Positions 23,638 to 36,273 of a DNA stretch of 64,000 nucleotides are shown in pieces. The stretch comes from Udeniomyces pyricola (lineage: Eukaryota; Basidiomycota; Tremellomycetes; Cystofilobasidiales; Mrakiaceae), in contig BCIK01000009.1 of NCBI GenBank assembly GCA_039545295.1, positions 62,001 through 126,000 on the forward strand, written 5' to 3'. A program made the position numbers and the translations under genes. The notes under the pieces are model-generated. The model had not been told where the DNA came from, ran no database searches, and worked only from the letters and a program-made list of their open reading frames with translations. How positions within the stretch are numbered: position 1 is the first letter of the stretch; each line of letters begins with the position of its first letter.

Positions 23638-26056
23638 ATGACATCCTCACCTTCTTTCTCGGGAACCGTTCATCTCTCTCACATCAGCCGGACCTCCTCT
23701 CCTCGACCAACCTCGTCCTCGGCGGCCCTCACTCTTCAACCTTCGGGCCTCCCAACCTCGATCTCTGACCCGTCGGATCTTCTCACCGCCAAGCCCTCTC
23801 TCTCACTTCTCAACTCTTCAGCCTATGACGAGCGTCCAACGCCTCCCATTCGATCCAGCTCAACTAACGGTGTGCCCGTCATCACAGCTCCGGTTCTGCC
23901 CTCGGGTCCTGGAGGGTTCGGCCGCCATCGGGAGTTGGTTTATTCCCGACCGGTCTCGGCTCAAAGTCAACACGAGGACAGGCGCAACGCTAGCAACGAA
24001 TTCATGGTGACCAAGACGGAAACGATCGAGGATTGGCAGTCCACAGTCCGGGGTGCGCCCACCATGTCTGTCGAGTCGGACGAGGAAGCTACCGAACGCT
24101 CCCGAGAAAAGACCGTCACACAGAGGCATCAGAGCCGACCCCACTCGTTTCATGCTGGTATGGGGTCTCCTCGGTCTACGAGTGATTGGGCTATGTCAAC
24201 CGAGAACACCAACTCTACCATCTCTGATTATCTCTCCGATCCCACTCTGTTCGACGGCGGCATGCCCACGGCGACGCCAGGGCTTGTCTCCTCAATCTCT
24301 TCAAGCTCTGAGGCCGTGTTCCGTCAGATGGAGATGCAGCATCAGCAACAGCAGCAACGACGATCTTCGGCCTCGACTCACCACCACCAGTATGCGGAGC
24401 GATCGTCGACTTTTGGTCACCTTGCCTACCCTCACCCCCAGCAATCCCAACCCCAATATGCCGACCGACCTCGGAACACGGCCCCTCGCTTCGACACCAA
24501 CTACCAGCTTCAGTCGTCTTCTCAGCAACACACCTATGGTCATCTGCCCTCGCACCCTAGCGGCGGCAACTATATCGTTACTCCCCGCAGTTTTAGCATG
24601 AATCCCCAACAGCGAGCCCACAACCTTACCCCTCCTCAGCAGCCGGGGTTGTACCAACACTCGTCGCAGCCGTTCGTTCATAACCCAGGCTCATACTCGA
24701 TGCACCATCGACCGTCTCTCCCCTTCCCGATGACTCCCGCTGCCACCCCTCAGACTGGCCATCCTGGCCCTGCTCAACATCGTCACTCGTTCCATGCGAC
24801 TTCGACCTCACAGCCTGCTTTCAACCCGCAATCGTGCAACCCTTCGTTCCTTCAAGGCTATCGTACTCAGAGCCGTCAGGACGAGAGCGACTGGAGTTCG
24901 GCCGAGAGTAACCACGACGATGGCATGGAATCGTCCGGCGAGTACTCGTTCGAGAGCACCAGCGTCAGCGGCGGCGAAGAGGGCTTCTTTCGGCACCCAA
25001 TCGGCCAAGGGCCTGCGTATGAGATGTCGGATGATGGCGACGACGATGACGCCTCCGAGTTTGATGATGGAGAATACTCTGATGCAGGCTCCCGTCGAGG
25101 ATCTGGCAGCTCTCGGGCTAAGCGACGTTCGGATGCCCCCTTCAATGGACGACCTTTCAGCCACTCGCCCTACCCATACGTGCAGTCTTTGCCTGGCAGC
25201 AACCATCTCGCCTTCACCTCTACCTCTCCTTCCGCAAACCCTTACGGACTCGTCGCCCTTGATCCTGCGGTTGAGCCCATCTTTACCTCGACAACGATCC
25301 ATGACCCTTACGCGCTATCATACGCGGCCGCCAACGAATCTCCCTTTGCTCGAAAGAGCCAACGCGCCATTCGTCCGTCCAAGGTCCCCGCACCCGTCCC
25401 GACGCCTGGCCTCAACAAACGATCGCGAGGGCGGCACGTTCCTGTCGACCCTAAGGTTGTTCGAAGCAAGAAGGGCGGCAACGGTCGGGTCTATGAGTGC
25501 ACTGTTGCTGAATGTGGAAAATGCTTCGGTCGAAGCGAGCATCTCAAGAGGTACGTCCTGGCCTGATTCATGGTCGTCTTACCCTGTTGGTCAGATCGTA
25601 CCGTGCATGACCACCTTTGCTGACGTAACAATCCCCCGTATCCTTACTCCGTACAGGCACATTCGATCCCTCCACACCAACGAGAAACCATTTGTGTGCC
25701 CCCACCCTAATTGTACCAAAGAATTTTCGCGACACGATAACCTGTTAGTGTCTTTTGCGTTCCCAAGGCGACTATCCAACCGCTTGCTGACCCACCAATG
25801 CTTTGTTTTTATCTTCAAACCTCCTCCGTCTGGCCGTGTTGTGGGCTTGTCCGTTTGTTCACACCATCTCTGCCTCTATATGTTCTATCTCCCCCCAACC
25901 AGCAACCAGCACTTCCGCATTCATCGCAGCAATCCGGCCGATCAAGAGGCTATGAGCGAGATCGATGCTAAGGGCCTCGGATTTGGCCCAGACCGCATGA
26001 TCGACATGCGCGGCATGACTCTCGGCGACGAGGAGGAGGAGGAGGAGGAGGAGTAG
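23638..26056 (+). CDS. C2H2 zinc-finger transcription factor (Msn2/4-like finger pair)
   Basis: Nuclear DNA-binding regulator. Exon 1 (23638-25550) encodes a long low-complexity region rich in Ser, Pro, Gln and His (a QQQQQ run and many PQQ repeats near 24340-24650), then acidic and basic patches. The finger pair is C-terminal: YECTVAECGKCFGRSEHLK, interrupted by an intron after AAG AG, resumes at 25657 as RHIRSLHTNEKPF. The second finger VCPHPNCTKEFSRHDNL is cut by a second intron and ends NQHFRIHR from 25904. Spacing is C-X4-C-X12-H-X4-H, then C-X4-C-X12-H-X3-H, with linker TNEKPF. The fingertips RSEHLKR and RHDNLNQ are close to those of Msn2/Msn4, which bind CCCCT-type stress elements. The tail ends in a run of about nine Glu. 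I start at ATG 23638; an upstream in-frame ATG at 23551 would translate through the ambiguous base. Confidence 0.87.
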
Positions 26057-26254
26057 CTCTACGCCGTTTCTCATCTGTTTTTTGCTCCCAGGCATTCGCC
26101 TCAACTTCGTATGACACCATCAACGCTGCCTATCGATCCCCTGGCTTCTCTTGCCCGTCTCCTCTTCAGTTCTAACATTTGCTCCTACTGTATCTCCCTT
26201 GCTTGACGTCCTGCGGTCTTCTTTCCCTTTCTTACCTCCGGTACACGCGCGCGC

Positions 26255-26280
26255 TTTTTTTTTTTTTTTTTTTTTTTTTT
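26255..26280 (+). repeat. Poly-T run (26 bases)
   Basis: Uninterrupted T tract about 200 bases downstream of the zinc-finger gene stop, inside a pyrimidine-rich 3' region. It directly follows a short GCGCGCGC stretch. It could be a retrotransposition scar or slippage product; no target-site duplication was noticed. Confidence 0.9.
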
Positions 26281-26719
26281 CTGTTCCAGCTTCACATTTC
26301 CGTCCCTCCTCTGATTTTTTCTCGCTCAAGCGCTTCCTTTATACTCACTCGATGTCTAACATCTTCTTTGCGGGATTTGTTCCGCTCCCTAATACCTCTT
26401 TTGGGGCATCATGCTCCTTCCTTTTCCGAATCCGTGTTTTTCCCTCGCTCTTTTCATTTCCTTCTCCTCTCTCTATTCTCCTTGTGCTTGGTTCTTGCCA
26501 GTCCCTTCGCTCTTTCTCGTCATACCTCTGCTGTGTCTTCCTTGGTTTCCACTTCGGCTGCCCGTGTGCGAGCCAGCACCGCTTATGGACCTCAACGTTT
26601 CGCCTTCTAGCCTTCTTTCTTCTCTCCTCGTGCTGGCCGTGATGTCGAGTCGCTTTCTTCATATATGTACATTACTCACTCCATTGCTTCCTCTTAATTG
26701 GCTGTGGTTATGTTTTCTT

Positions 26720-26722
<3 letters not shown>

Positions 26723-26751
<29 letters not shown>
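26723..26751 (+). repeat. (TC)n microsatellite
   Basis: About fourteen TC units within the pyrimidine-rich region downstream of the zinc-finger gene. Confidence 0.85.
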
Positions 26752-26754
<3 letters not shown>

Positions 26755-27330
26755 TCTTTCTTTAATTTTTTTCTTGTTTCTTTCTTGAGACCACGGCATA
26801 ATATGATATGCATTTTTGCTTTGCGATGATCTTCGATCCGTGCATAAGCTACCGTGTATGTTGTTACACCTGTCAAGTACATGTACATGTCTGTTTCAAA
26901 TCATTGATCGCAAAGTACCACGTATAACGTATAACAGGGGCGCGGCACCGCCGGTTGATCATGGATCATACGGCCACGATTGATCAGCGCAGGTTTGATG
27001 AGGCCTACTTATATTGATGATCAATCTCAATACCATAAAGCTCGAAGCGCATAAGTCTGATCAAGACAGATCGAACAGATGTCACGTTCATTTACATGTG
27101 ATCATGTTGACAGTACACTACATTGACGTATACTAACATCGTGACTGTCACGTCTGCAGTTTTATAACCGGCGACTGCTTTCAGCTTCCAGCTCCTCTCA
27201 GATCTCAGACTGGCCTCTTGAACCTGTAATTGAGCGCTCGGGCGTTGGACCTCCGAGCTCCGAGATCAACCTGTTCAAGCTCAATTCAGCTTTACGCCAC
27301 GTCGTTCACGTACCCGTCAACCTCGCCACC

Positions 27331-29107
27331 ATGAGTATGAGTACTGATGACCATACCACATCCCAATCTCAAGAGATCGATACCGAACTTGATTCCCACA
27401 CGGCGCAGACGCATACAGATGAACCGACATCAACTTTATCGATCGGACCTTTCATTCCTCCACGAGCAATGCAGGCCAGTAACCCTGCGACAGTGTCTCC
27501 TGATCGATCTGGTCACGACGACGATGAGCTGCAGTCGACCCAACCGACCATCATGCCACACGAGAAATCTGCGCCAACAAAAAGGATGGAAGCAGCATCT
27601 TCGACACGCATAGACCCTATCACGTCATCGTCTCCTTCGTACGGTCGAGGGGACGACACAAACGCCGAGAAGCGAAAAGTCAGACAATGGCGTAGTCAAC
27701 TTGGTGAACAGGTCCGTTCCTCAAGATTCTGATACGATGCAGTTGGACGGACCCAGCTTAAATCACCCTCATGATCATCATTGTCGCGCTGCATGTTACA
27801 ATCCCCCTCCCCCCGTTTTGTTTCCTGTCTTTGCTTCATCTTGCACTTGATTTGCTGCTATCATTCTCCCTTGGTGTTCGGTGGGTCTCTCGCATTTGGC
27901 TTCCCAGATTCAACGATTTGACGTCGAAAACCGAACCGACAGGTCTCTAAAGAAATTGGATCGAGACCATGAGACCATCGTTCCAGGTGAGAATGTCTCC
28001 TGAGACATTGGATCTTGCTCACCCAAGAATCGTCAAACCACCCTCGCGAGGAAGATAACAGAGACCCGGATCTAACCATGAGACTGCATGGTGTTGTTTG
28101 AACTGATGGTGTTAGATACCATGATCGGTCCGTGCCCAATTTACCACCATATGATCGGTCGACCGCATATATGTCCAGTCTCAGTCTAATACTCATGCTT
28201 TGAGGCTCCCTCGAGCTCGACTCAAATGCTCTACCTCACGCACTGGACAGAGCTCAACTTGCTGATGATCGAAATCGAGTGTATGGTCTTGACCTCTCTT
28301 TTCCTTTGACACAACTCCTCCCGAAGCTGCAAATCAATTACGATGACAAAAACATGCGTCTACTGACCTTCAAGTCTTCCTTCCGTCTTTCTAGACTGGG
28401 CCGAGCACCGGATCAAGAAGCTCCGAGAAAAACATATGGCTTTGATCTTTGGTATCATTTCTCAGTCGATCCTGGTCTAGATCACAAAAGAGGGGGAAGG
28501 GGAGGAGGCAGTACCGTAGAACCGAGCCAGATAACGCTCAACACAACATCGTCCTTCGTTCCTTTGTGCCCTCTGATATTCCCATTAGAACGAACCGATG
28601 CTATCCAGGTCCAGGAAGACGAGCTAGGTACTTTCTGTTGTTGTACCTATGTCTCAGACAGGGGCTCAATGAGACGCACTCGATCTCTTTCCTCGACTGC
28701 TCGTGCTACATGAGTGGTCCTTTCCAAACACATGACTCACGCTCTCATGTTGTTCGTATGTTCGTCTGCTTTAGAGGCGACTCGGGCCTTCCTGATCCAG
28801 GTGCGCAAAGCTCCCAACAGCCAAAACGACCAAACGTGCTCCGTATCTTCCCCTGCAGACGAAGCGGTCACTCATCTCGGAATCATACCCATGGTCACCA
28901 TGACATCCTTTGACGCTTCCGATCGTGTCACACGTTTTATCCGCTTTCACTTCCCTGGCTCAACACGGGACCGTTCCTCATGACATGGGACGATGGCAGA
29001 TTCTCGATGGAATCAAGCATACGTTCCAAACGTTGCAGGCGTTTGGGGGAGCAAAGATGAGAAACGACGTGCAACCAGAGGGGGATGTCCAGGAAGGCGA
29101 CGCCTAA
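27331..29107 (+). CDS. Hypothetical multi-exon protein, unrecognised
   Basis: I do not recognise this gene. Exon 1 (27331-27711) encodes a polar N-terminus of about 127 residues rich in Ser, Thr, Asp and Gln, ending RKVRQWRSQLGEQ. A GT-AG intron leads in phase to 27909: IQRFDVENRTDRSLKKLDRD. A further exon with LELDSNALPHALDRAQLADD joins DWAEHRIKKLREKHMALIFG near 28397. Downstream pieces read LEATRAFLIQ, HLGIIPMVTMTSFDASDRVT and finally GRWQILDGIKHTFQTLQAF up to a stop at 29105-29107. The middle is charged and helix-prone. Joins after about 28470 are uncertain. Its stop faces that of alpha-COP about 490 bases away. Clean in-phase splices in the first half support a real gene. Confidence 0.45.
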
Positions 29108-29598
29108 GGAGTACAGCATCGCCACAGAATATGGTCGCAAGGTTTTCTGTGATCTTTTTTTTTCTTTCTCTTACCACGCTCGCAACGATCACGCCTCAGC
29201 TTCCGGCTACATGTACCTGTATGCTCATGTCACGATGATCTTCCATGGAGTGGTCCAATTTTCCCGAAGTAAAAAGGCAATGCCACAAAAGAAGAGATAG
29301 ATCGTGAAGGAAGAAAAAAGAAAAAGGAGTCCAGGAACAACAAAAGAGGTAGATAAGAAGAAAAAGAAAAAAGAGTAAAGAATAAGAACCAAGCCAAAAG
29401 AATACCAAAATGAAACGAAACACCGAGGATGGGGGTACCAAGCCAGGACGGAGAAAACCGAAAGAAGAACGAGAATAAAGAAGAACAGAGAAGAAGGGGA
29501 GAAGGGCGTATGGATGATGCACACGTGAGAAGAGGAAAAGCAGGGAACTAGTCGCCACTAACCCCCGTGTACTCCTTTATGTTTCTTTCCGCTCCCAA
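29108..29598. terminator. Convergent 3' region between the hypothetical gene and alpha-COP
   Basis: The plus strand from about 29270 to 29520 is almost purely A/G, so the alpha-COP transcript reads a U/C-rich 3' tract here. A T-rich patch near 29155-29175 serves the plus-strand gene. No coding frame is supported; the minus-strand hydrophobic frames here arise from the U-rich composition. Confidence 0.5.
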
Positions 29599-32500
29599 TT
29601 AGATCCTGCTCCTCAGTCCCGAACCTGATCCGCCGATCTCCGAGACCTCATCGACGCGACATATGGACCCTCCGAACTCGGGTTTGTACGTCGCCCCGGC
29701 AAACAAGCTCTTGACGCTCCGGCTGCCCTTGTAGATGGGCGTCAAGCTGGCCGCACACACCTCGAACTCGGTGAAGTGGTCGTAGGCCGTCGGTAGGGCG
29801 TCCTGAGGCGATCGGTCACCCTGAGAAATGATAGAGCGCGCTTGGGTGGTAACCTGAGTCGTGACCTTGGCTTCGGATGGGTCGAGCGCGAGGATCCGAC
29901 GAGCAAAGACAGCAGCGGTTGAGTAGTTCTGGGCTTTAGACCAGAGGGACATCTTATTTATGGCGAGGTCAAGGTGAAAGAAAGGTTGAGAGAGACCATC
30001 AGCTCAGGACCATCCGATGTTGATTGGGAAACGAAGATGAAGGAGGGAAACAGTAGGATAGGAACGTACAGCCGATCGAAGAGCCAACTGAAGGTGCACC
30101 GGCTGGAGGTCGCAATGGGCAAAGTAAGCAGCGAGCTCGAGTCCCCGCTGGACATTTTCGGGTTCCTCGGCCTGGAGCCGTCGGCGCTCAATCTCCATCG
30201 TCATACCGAGGATGTATTCTCGGCAGGCAGCGACGACCTTCTTGATCTGGATATATATAAAACAGACACGGGTCGAAATGAAACCATCAATAAAGTTAGT
30301 CGAGCAAGAGCAAAGACCAGGCAGACGAGAAGAGTCTGAGTCAACAGCAACGCACCTCTTCGGCCTCCTTGTCCGTTTGGGCAACAACGACCAAGCACTC
30401 CCTCAAGATGTTCCTGAACAGGGCGAGCGCGTCGGCAAATTTGGCCTTGCGAACAGCGGCATAAGCCTCGCCAAGCTCGCCTTGAACGATCGATTGGAGG
30501 TTGTAACCGACCAAGGCCGGAAGGAAATCGGCCGTATTGGTTGAGCGCGGGTTTCGACGGGCAAAGAGAGGGAGTGGCGGAAGCGAAGGGTTCGCCTGGA
30601 TGGATAGATGCGAGGATTGGTACAGAGAGAGGAAGAGAGGCTTGAGGGGGGCAAAGTTGGTGATGGCGAGTTGCCGGTTGAGAAGCTAACACGGAGAGGA
30701 ATGACACGAAAGCGGCAACAGTAAGCTTGTGGCACTTCAGGGACAGCAAGGCATGACCAAACGCGATACCAGTCAACGGGTGCAACGAGGTCTCGCTATT
30801 ACGTACCTGCATAGCGGTTTCAAACGATCCGGCTGCAATGTGGTCGGCTGCTAACGGCGAATTCCTGGCCCAAATCTCGTGCTCGCTGATGCCGGGACTC
30901 ATGGCGTCCTCTGGCGCGGCGTTCTCGTCTTCATGGTTCTGCTCCTCCTCGTGAGCCTCCTCAGGAACTTCAGCGTCAAGATCCCAACCTTCTGCTTCCT
31001 CCTCGCCATCCTCATCCTGTCCACCATCGCCGTGTCCGTCGTCGAGGCTTGCGTGAAGCGGGTTCTCGTTGCCCCAGCTTGAGAGCTCAGCCGCACCCTC
31101 GTCAGCGACATCGCCGTTGGCTCGCGGAGCATCGTGTCCGTTCAAGAGAGCTTTAGCGAAGAAGTTGTCTCCTATCGGCTTGACAGGCCAGTTGGACGAG
31201 GCTGTCGAGGTCACGATCGGGGGAGGCGTCAGTCGAGCACCGCTGGACCCAGAGGCGAGGGCAGGGACATCCTCTTCAGTCATGCCAGCGGCATCGAGGA
31301 TCTCTTCGGCCACTTCGTCAAGTCCGTTGGCCTTGGCCGCGTAGTAGGCGAGGGGATCTGAAGGATGGAGAACGACAAAGGACGCACAGAGCACAAGACA
31401 GGTGAGTGAACATTCCCGTCGCATACGGGATGAGACCTAGCATAATGTAGAGCAACCAGGACGCACCCATTCCAACATCCCTCAGGACCGAGACCCGCGC
31501 ATTGGCATCACCGAGGTAGAGCGAGTTGTGGAAGCGAGCCATCTGATCGCCTCGCTTGCCAGCGATAGCGAGCATCATGCGAAGTCGGTCTTGGTTGCCC
31601 GTGATGAGGTAGAGGAACGAGAGCCGGTCGAGATTCTTGGTCTTTTGGTAGGCAATCTCAACAATCTAGGCAAGACCATGGCGCGACAGGCGAGTCAGTT
31701 ATCTGTCAGTGCGCTGTCTGTCGCACATACACTGCACGTCCATGCATTCGAGTCGGACCAACCTTGTGGTTACCCTGCTTGAGAGCCTGGTCAGCCAACC
31801 TCTTCCAGACATCCTGCTTGTCGAGATTCTTGGCCATCTCGAGCGCCACCTCGAGCTCGCCACTCTCGACAGCGAGGTCGAACCTCGTCATCTCGTCCTG
31901 GACAAAGTGGAGAGCGATCTCGGCGAAACCTTTCTTCTGGAGATAGGCGATGATGCTCTGACCAACGAGGTTCGAGTTTCGAATGATGCGGAGAACCTCG
32001 TTGTAGTCACCCTTGGACAACGCAAGCTTGAATCGGTATTCGGTCGGGTCGATTTCAATCGTTCGGGGCTTGCCGGATCGGTCGATACAATGGACGGTCT
32101 TGCCCTTGATTCGCGTGAGGTAGACGGGTTGCTCAAGCGTCTTGATGATGCCGGTATCGCTGTGGATTGCACAAGAACGAGACGACGACAGTAAGCATTT
32201 ACGTGTCAAGGAAAAGGGCAGGTGTGTGCCTTCATTTAGAGGCGCTGGGAAACCCTCAACTCACCCGGAAGGCAAGGCGTATTTGATGTGGTTGAGAGTA
32301 GTGTAGATGAGGATACCACTGTCGTCCCAAGCAGCCGACTTGATTCGAATCGTCTCGTGGAGCGAGCAACTGAGCTTGAGTGCCTTGTCAGCAATCTTGA
32401 TGGCTGAGGACGAGAAGGAAAGTGACAAAGTAGACATATGATGAAGAGGTGATCAGTCAACGCCCCAAGGTTTAGTCAAAGCAGAAGCAGAACAAAGGAA

Positions 32501-35500
32501 GGCAAGATTTGACTTACTGTGTTTGCCGAGCAGAGCGACCATGTTGTTGTCACCAGACCAGACAACATACTTGACTGGCAGTGTGGGAAGCTCAGCGAGG
32601 ACTTTCTGCTGCTGAAGGTCGAAGAGAGCAACCGAGGCTGGGCAGGCAAGGATGACACAGGCGGTTCCACCATAGAAGATGTCGTTAGTCTGAAGAGGCG
32701 CCTTGCATGACTTGGTGATGTTGAAGGTAAGGTCTCGAACGTCGATGGTCTGCAGTAAGTCCAACAAGAAGACAGACACAGATTAATTCGATGACGTCTT
32801 GACAAAACAGGTTGTGTCAGGAGCGAGACTGACCTGGGTCTGCCTAGTGAAGACAGCAAATCGGTTTCGGGCAACAAAGAGCATCGACGATCCCTGGCCT
32901 CGCTTGCCCTCCTGGTTGGGGTCCATGACGGCACCCTCCTGCGGAAGTCGGTACATTTCGAACACGCCACCGTCAGAACCCTAGCGGGATGTGGCAAAAA
33001 CAGAACAGGATGTTATTTTAGAACACGCGAGCCTGACCACACAATAAAGTCGTGAATGCAAGAAATGACACTAACCTCGCTAACGAGGATTGCCTTTTCG
33101 GCTGGGTTGTACGACAGCGAGAGAGGAGGGGCGTAGACGGGTCCAAGTCGCTTGACGTTGGTAACGACGACATCGGAACCCGTAACGAGGTCGTGCATGC
33201 GAACCATCTTGTTCTGGACGTAGAAAAGTGTATCCTGGTAGAGTGAGAATGCCGGACGCTCCCTCTCGAGTTTGAAAACAATGACTCCGTTGTCGTGGGC
33301 TTCAAAGGGAGAAAGGAATAGATTATGACGATTAAAAATTCAGTCAAAGCCCCCAGGTCATCTCCACAGGCTCGTTTGGGTCACATGACGCCACTTACCG
33401 GCGGCAAAGAGATTGAGTTCAGGGTGCGCAATCAGACTCCAGAATCGATCGTGCTCCCTCCTGAATGTCTGGATAGCAGTCCTCTTGCCCATGTCCCAGA
33501 CCCGAATCGTCTTGTCCTCTCCGACGGAAAGAATGAGCTCATGCCTGGGGTGAAAGAGTGAGACGCAGACGTTGTTGAAGTGGCCCCGGCAGGTATCGAC
33601 CTCCCAGGCCTTGGTATCGGACATGCGCCACAGCTTGATCTGCCGATCATCCGAGCATGAGACGAGGAGCGGAAGCGTAGGATGGAAGGAGGCCCAGCTG
33701 AGGTTCGAAAAAGGGACGGAAATGTAGAGACAACGAGACGGGTCAATCACGCGTTAGCAGGCTATTCGAGTCGGCCATGCCTTCCTTCAATCCTCCCTGT
33801 TAATTTTTGTGACCACCAAGCTCTCCGAAACGCTGAAAGAAAGGATGGTTACTTACTTGACACCCCGATCGTGTCCTTCCAAGACGTACTTGACGACGGC
33901 ATCGGTGCTACCAAAGAGGTCGGCCTGTCCCGAGTTGGCGCGCTGCATCTGCTCTTCGAATGACATGGGCTGATGCGAAGTGTTCTTCTTGCGGAGACCA
34001 GAGATGTCCCACACGCGGACGGTCAAGTCCATGGAAGCCGAAACAACGAGATCCTCTTTTGGGTGGAACTGCGCGCACCTGTAAGTTTCGAACAAGCGGT
34101 GTTAAAAGACATAAAGCAGACGAGGCGCGACAGAACATTTAGAACCCAGATGAGCCAACTGCCTCTTTGAGAAACGCTGGCTTTCTCCTTCTACCTATGG
34201 AGCACAGACGAGGAAAGAAGGGCAACCCACATGACATAATGGTTGTGACCGCTGTTGATTGCCAGCGATAAAACGGAACCGCAAGCGACATCAGTATCCA
34301 TAACAAGACATATAGATGCTCTACTTCAGCACAACACAAGAGTGATAAACGGCACAACCAAGGAAGAGGAGGTCGCAAGCAGCTACGAGAGCGCGTTACT
34401 CACGTCAAGATGGCGATGCAGTTACGCGACTGCCAGTTCCAAATTCGGATTGTCTGATCGTCCGAGGCCGAGATGATCCATGGGTACTCGTGATGGAAAA
34501 AGACAGTTCGCACGTAGTCCAAGTCTATTGTGATACGAAGGAGGAGGAAGACGACGGCAAAAGAGATGGTCAGCGTCTGAGCTGGGGAGATGTACCGGGG
34601 TTTGCCGAAATGATCAGTGGAACAGGAGAGCGGAGGACGAACGGCCGTTAAGGGTAAAGAGGCATTTTCGCGTCTTGTAGTTCCAGACCTGTAGAGGATA
34701 TAGACGAGCAGGTGAGATTGAGCAAGTGATCAGGGAACCGCGACGTAAGTTGGGGGGGGGGAGGGGATCGAGTCGTAACGACCGAGCAAACAAGGGGACC
34801 CACCTTGATCTTGTAGTCGTCACCTCCAGAAGCGAAAATAGGCTGCGTCGGGTGGAAGCAAATACCTCGGACAGGACCTGAGAGGATAGAGATGAAAAGA
34901 GAGCATGAGCATGTATGCGTATCGTTCCATCGTAGACCTAGAGACAATGGGTTTAGTTCGCCATCGCGGATCTCGCCCTTGCACGCCCTCATGTCCTGTG
35001 CCCAAGCGGCCAACGGGGGGTAGGTGCTATTGGGCGTGACGATAGATGAGGAGGATGGACAAGACTGCGCAGTGAAGGTACCGGGTGCGCTAAACTATGG
35101 AGGATAATTGACGGAGAGAAGGGCCAGTGCCAGACCGAGACGCTTCCGAAGCGAGCGAAAGGTGAAGGCATCGAAGGAGAAGAGACGCGAAGACAGGGGA
35201 GACAGAGACAGAGGCAGAGAGGCTTCCTCACCATCGTGCTCCTCGTATCGCTCGACAAGCGTGCCCATCTGATAGTTCCACAGCTGGATCGTTCCATTGT
35301 GAAGCGACGCTGCCAGCAGGGGTTGTTTCGGATCTGTAGCGTTGAGGACGCGTCAAGGGTGAGGCATCAGGTTCGGCACACAAGACGCAGACGACAACGA
35401 GGCACAGGCGGGGAAAGCAAAGGCGGAGGGAGGAAGCGAGGCGACACTCACGGAACGCGACACCCTTGACTCTCGGACTCTTGGACTCAAACTAGTACAA

Positions 35501-35743
35501 TGTTGGAGACGTAGGAGGAAGGATCAGATGCATCGGTGATGATCGAGAAGCGCCCGGTCGAGCATGGATACGAGAGAGGTATAGAGCGAGATTGACAGCA
35601 AAGAGAAAGAAAGCAATGGTGAGATGGCCAGCTTCGTGACAAACAGGCCAAGTGCCACCGGCGACAGAACAATGTCCTCGGAACTCGGGATAGCGCGTCG
35701 ATGAGATGTGCGCATGGACGCGTACCTTGGTGAGCATCCTCAT
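29599..35743 (-). CDS. COP1: Coatomer subunit alpha (alpha-COP)
   Basis: Alpha subunit of the COPI coat, which binds dilysine cargo and drives Golgi-to-ER and intra-Golgi transport after Arf1 recruitment. Exon 1 is only 18 coding bases (35743-35726, MRMLTK), then [13 protein letters not shown] follows. WD40 blades are spread over short exons from 35.5 to 33.3 kb, for example [70 protein letters not shown] and [15 protein letters not shown]. The second propeller and coatomer WD-associated region run to about 31.5 kb ([20 protein letters not shown]). An acidic linker near 31.0 kb precedes the COPI_C domain, which ends in [20 protein letters not shown] and [11 protein letters not shown], stop at 29599-29601. 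About twenty introns interrupt it. Family assignment is very secure. Confidence 0.96.
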
Positions 35744-36273
35744 GCTGGGCACAGAAACAGACGGATCTAGAAAGTTGAAAGAAGGAAGGGGGGAACCGTT
35801 CGGGTTGAGATTCGGAAGCGGCGGTGATGGGACTGTTGTGGGGGGGAAAGAAGGGGAATTTGGGTTGGATGGGCAAGGGAAGGAGGAAACAAGGGGATCA
35901 GATGGGAGATGAGGGTGGGTGTGTGTTTGTGTGTGTGGGTGTTGTGAACTGGTTGAATGTGAGATGGCAAGGATGATGGGCCTTACAGGAAGGGGACGAG
36001 AAGGGAAAGCAAGCTGGAGGAGGCGATTGGAAGTGTAGCGACAGACAAGGCGACGACGATATACGATAGATCAATCAGCCAGGCGTCTAGACGTTTCGCT
36101 CTTGTTATGCGCTCATGAATCAAGGCAACACACACATATATATATATATATATATACATACATATATTCAACATATATCACCACCAGCATATAACATCTC
36201 ACTATATACCCTCATCACCATCATCACGTATATACATCCTTCCACAACCCATCCATCATCCCATCCATTAAAC
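35744..36273. promoter_or_regulatory. Divergent intergenic region between alpha-COP and a small gene
   Basis: About 530 bases between two divergent start codons. It includes a GT-rich patch near 35920-35940, a (TA)n run at about 36136-36156 and CAT/CCAT repeats before the plus-strand ATG. No supported coding frame. Confidence 0.55.

Larger units (their letters stand above)
26057..27330. other. 3' region of the zinc-finger gene and promoter of the next gene
   Basis: From about 26080 to 26560 the plus strand is strongly CT-rich, with a T26 run (26255-26280) and a (TC)n run at about 26723-26751. The stretch 26940-27330 is more balanced and likely the promoter of the gene at 27331. It holds a palindrome CGTGAC-T-GTCACG at 27140-27152. 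No supported coding frame is seen. Confidence 0.5.

Noticed and set aside
24794..25600. 420-residue plus-strand frame starting at 24794
   Set aside because: Its first part is an out-of-frame shadow of the zinc-finger gene's first exon. Only its later part (25657-25743 and 25904-26056) is real, as spliced exons.
26255..26280. Retrotransposon poly-A tail (as T run)
   Set aside because: No adjoining element-like coding sequence and no target-site duplication were seen. Simple slippage in a pyrimidine-rich region is enough.
29196..29558. Hydrophobic minus-strand frames rich in Phe, Leu and Ser
   Set aside because: They result from translating a U/C-rich 3' tract downstream of alpha-COP. They are not a membrane protein.
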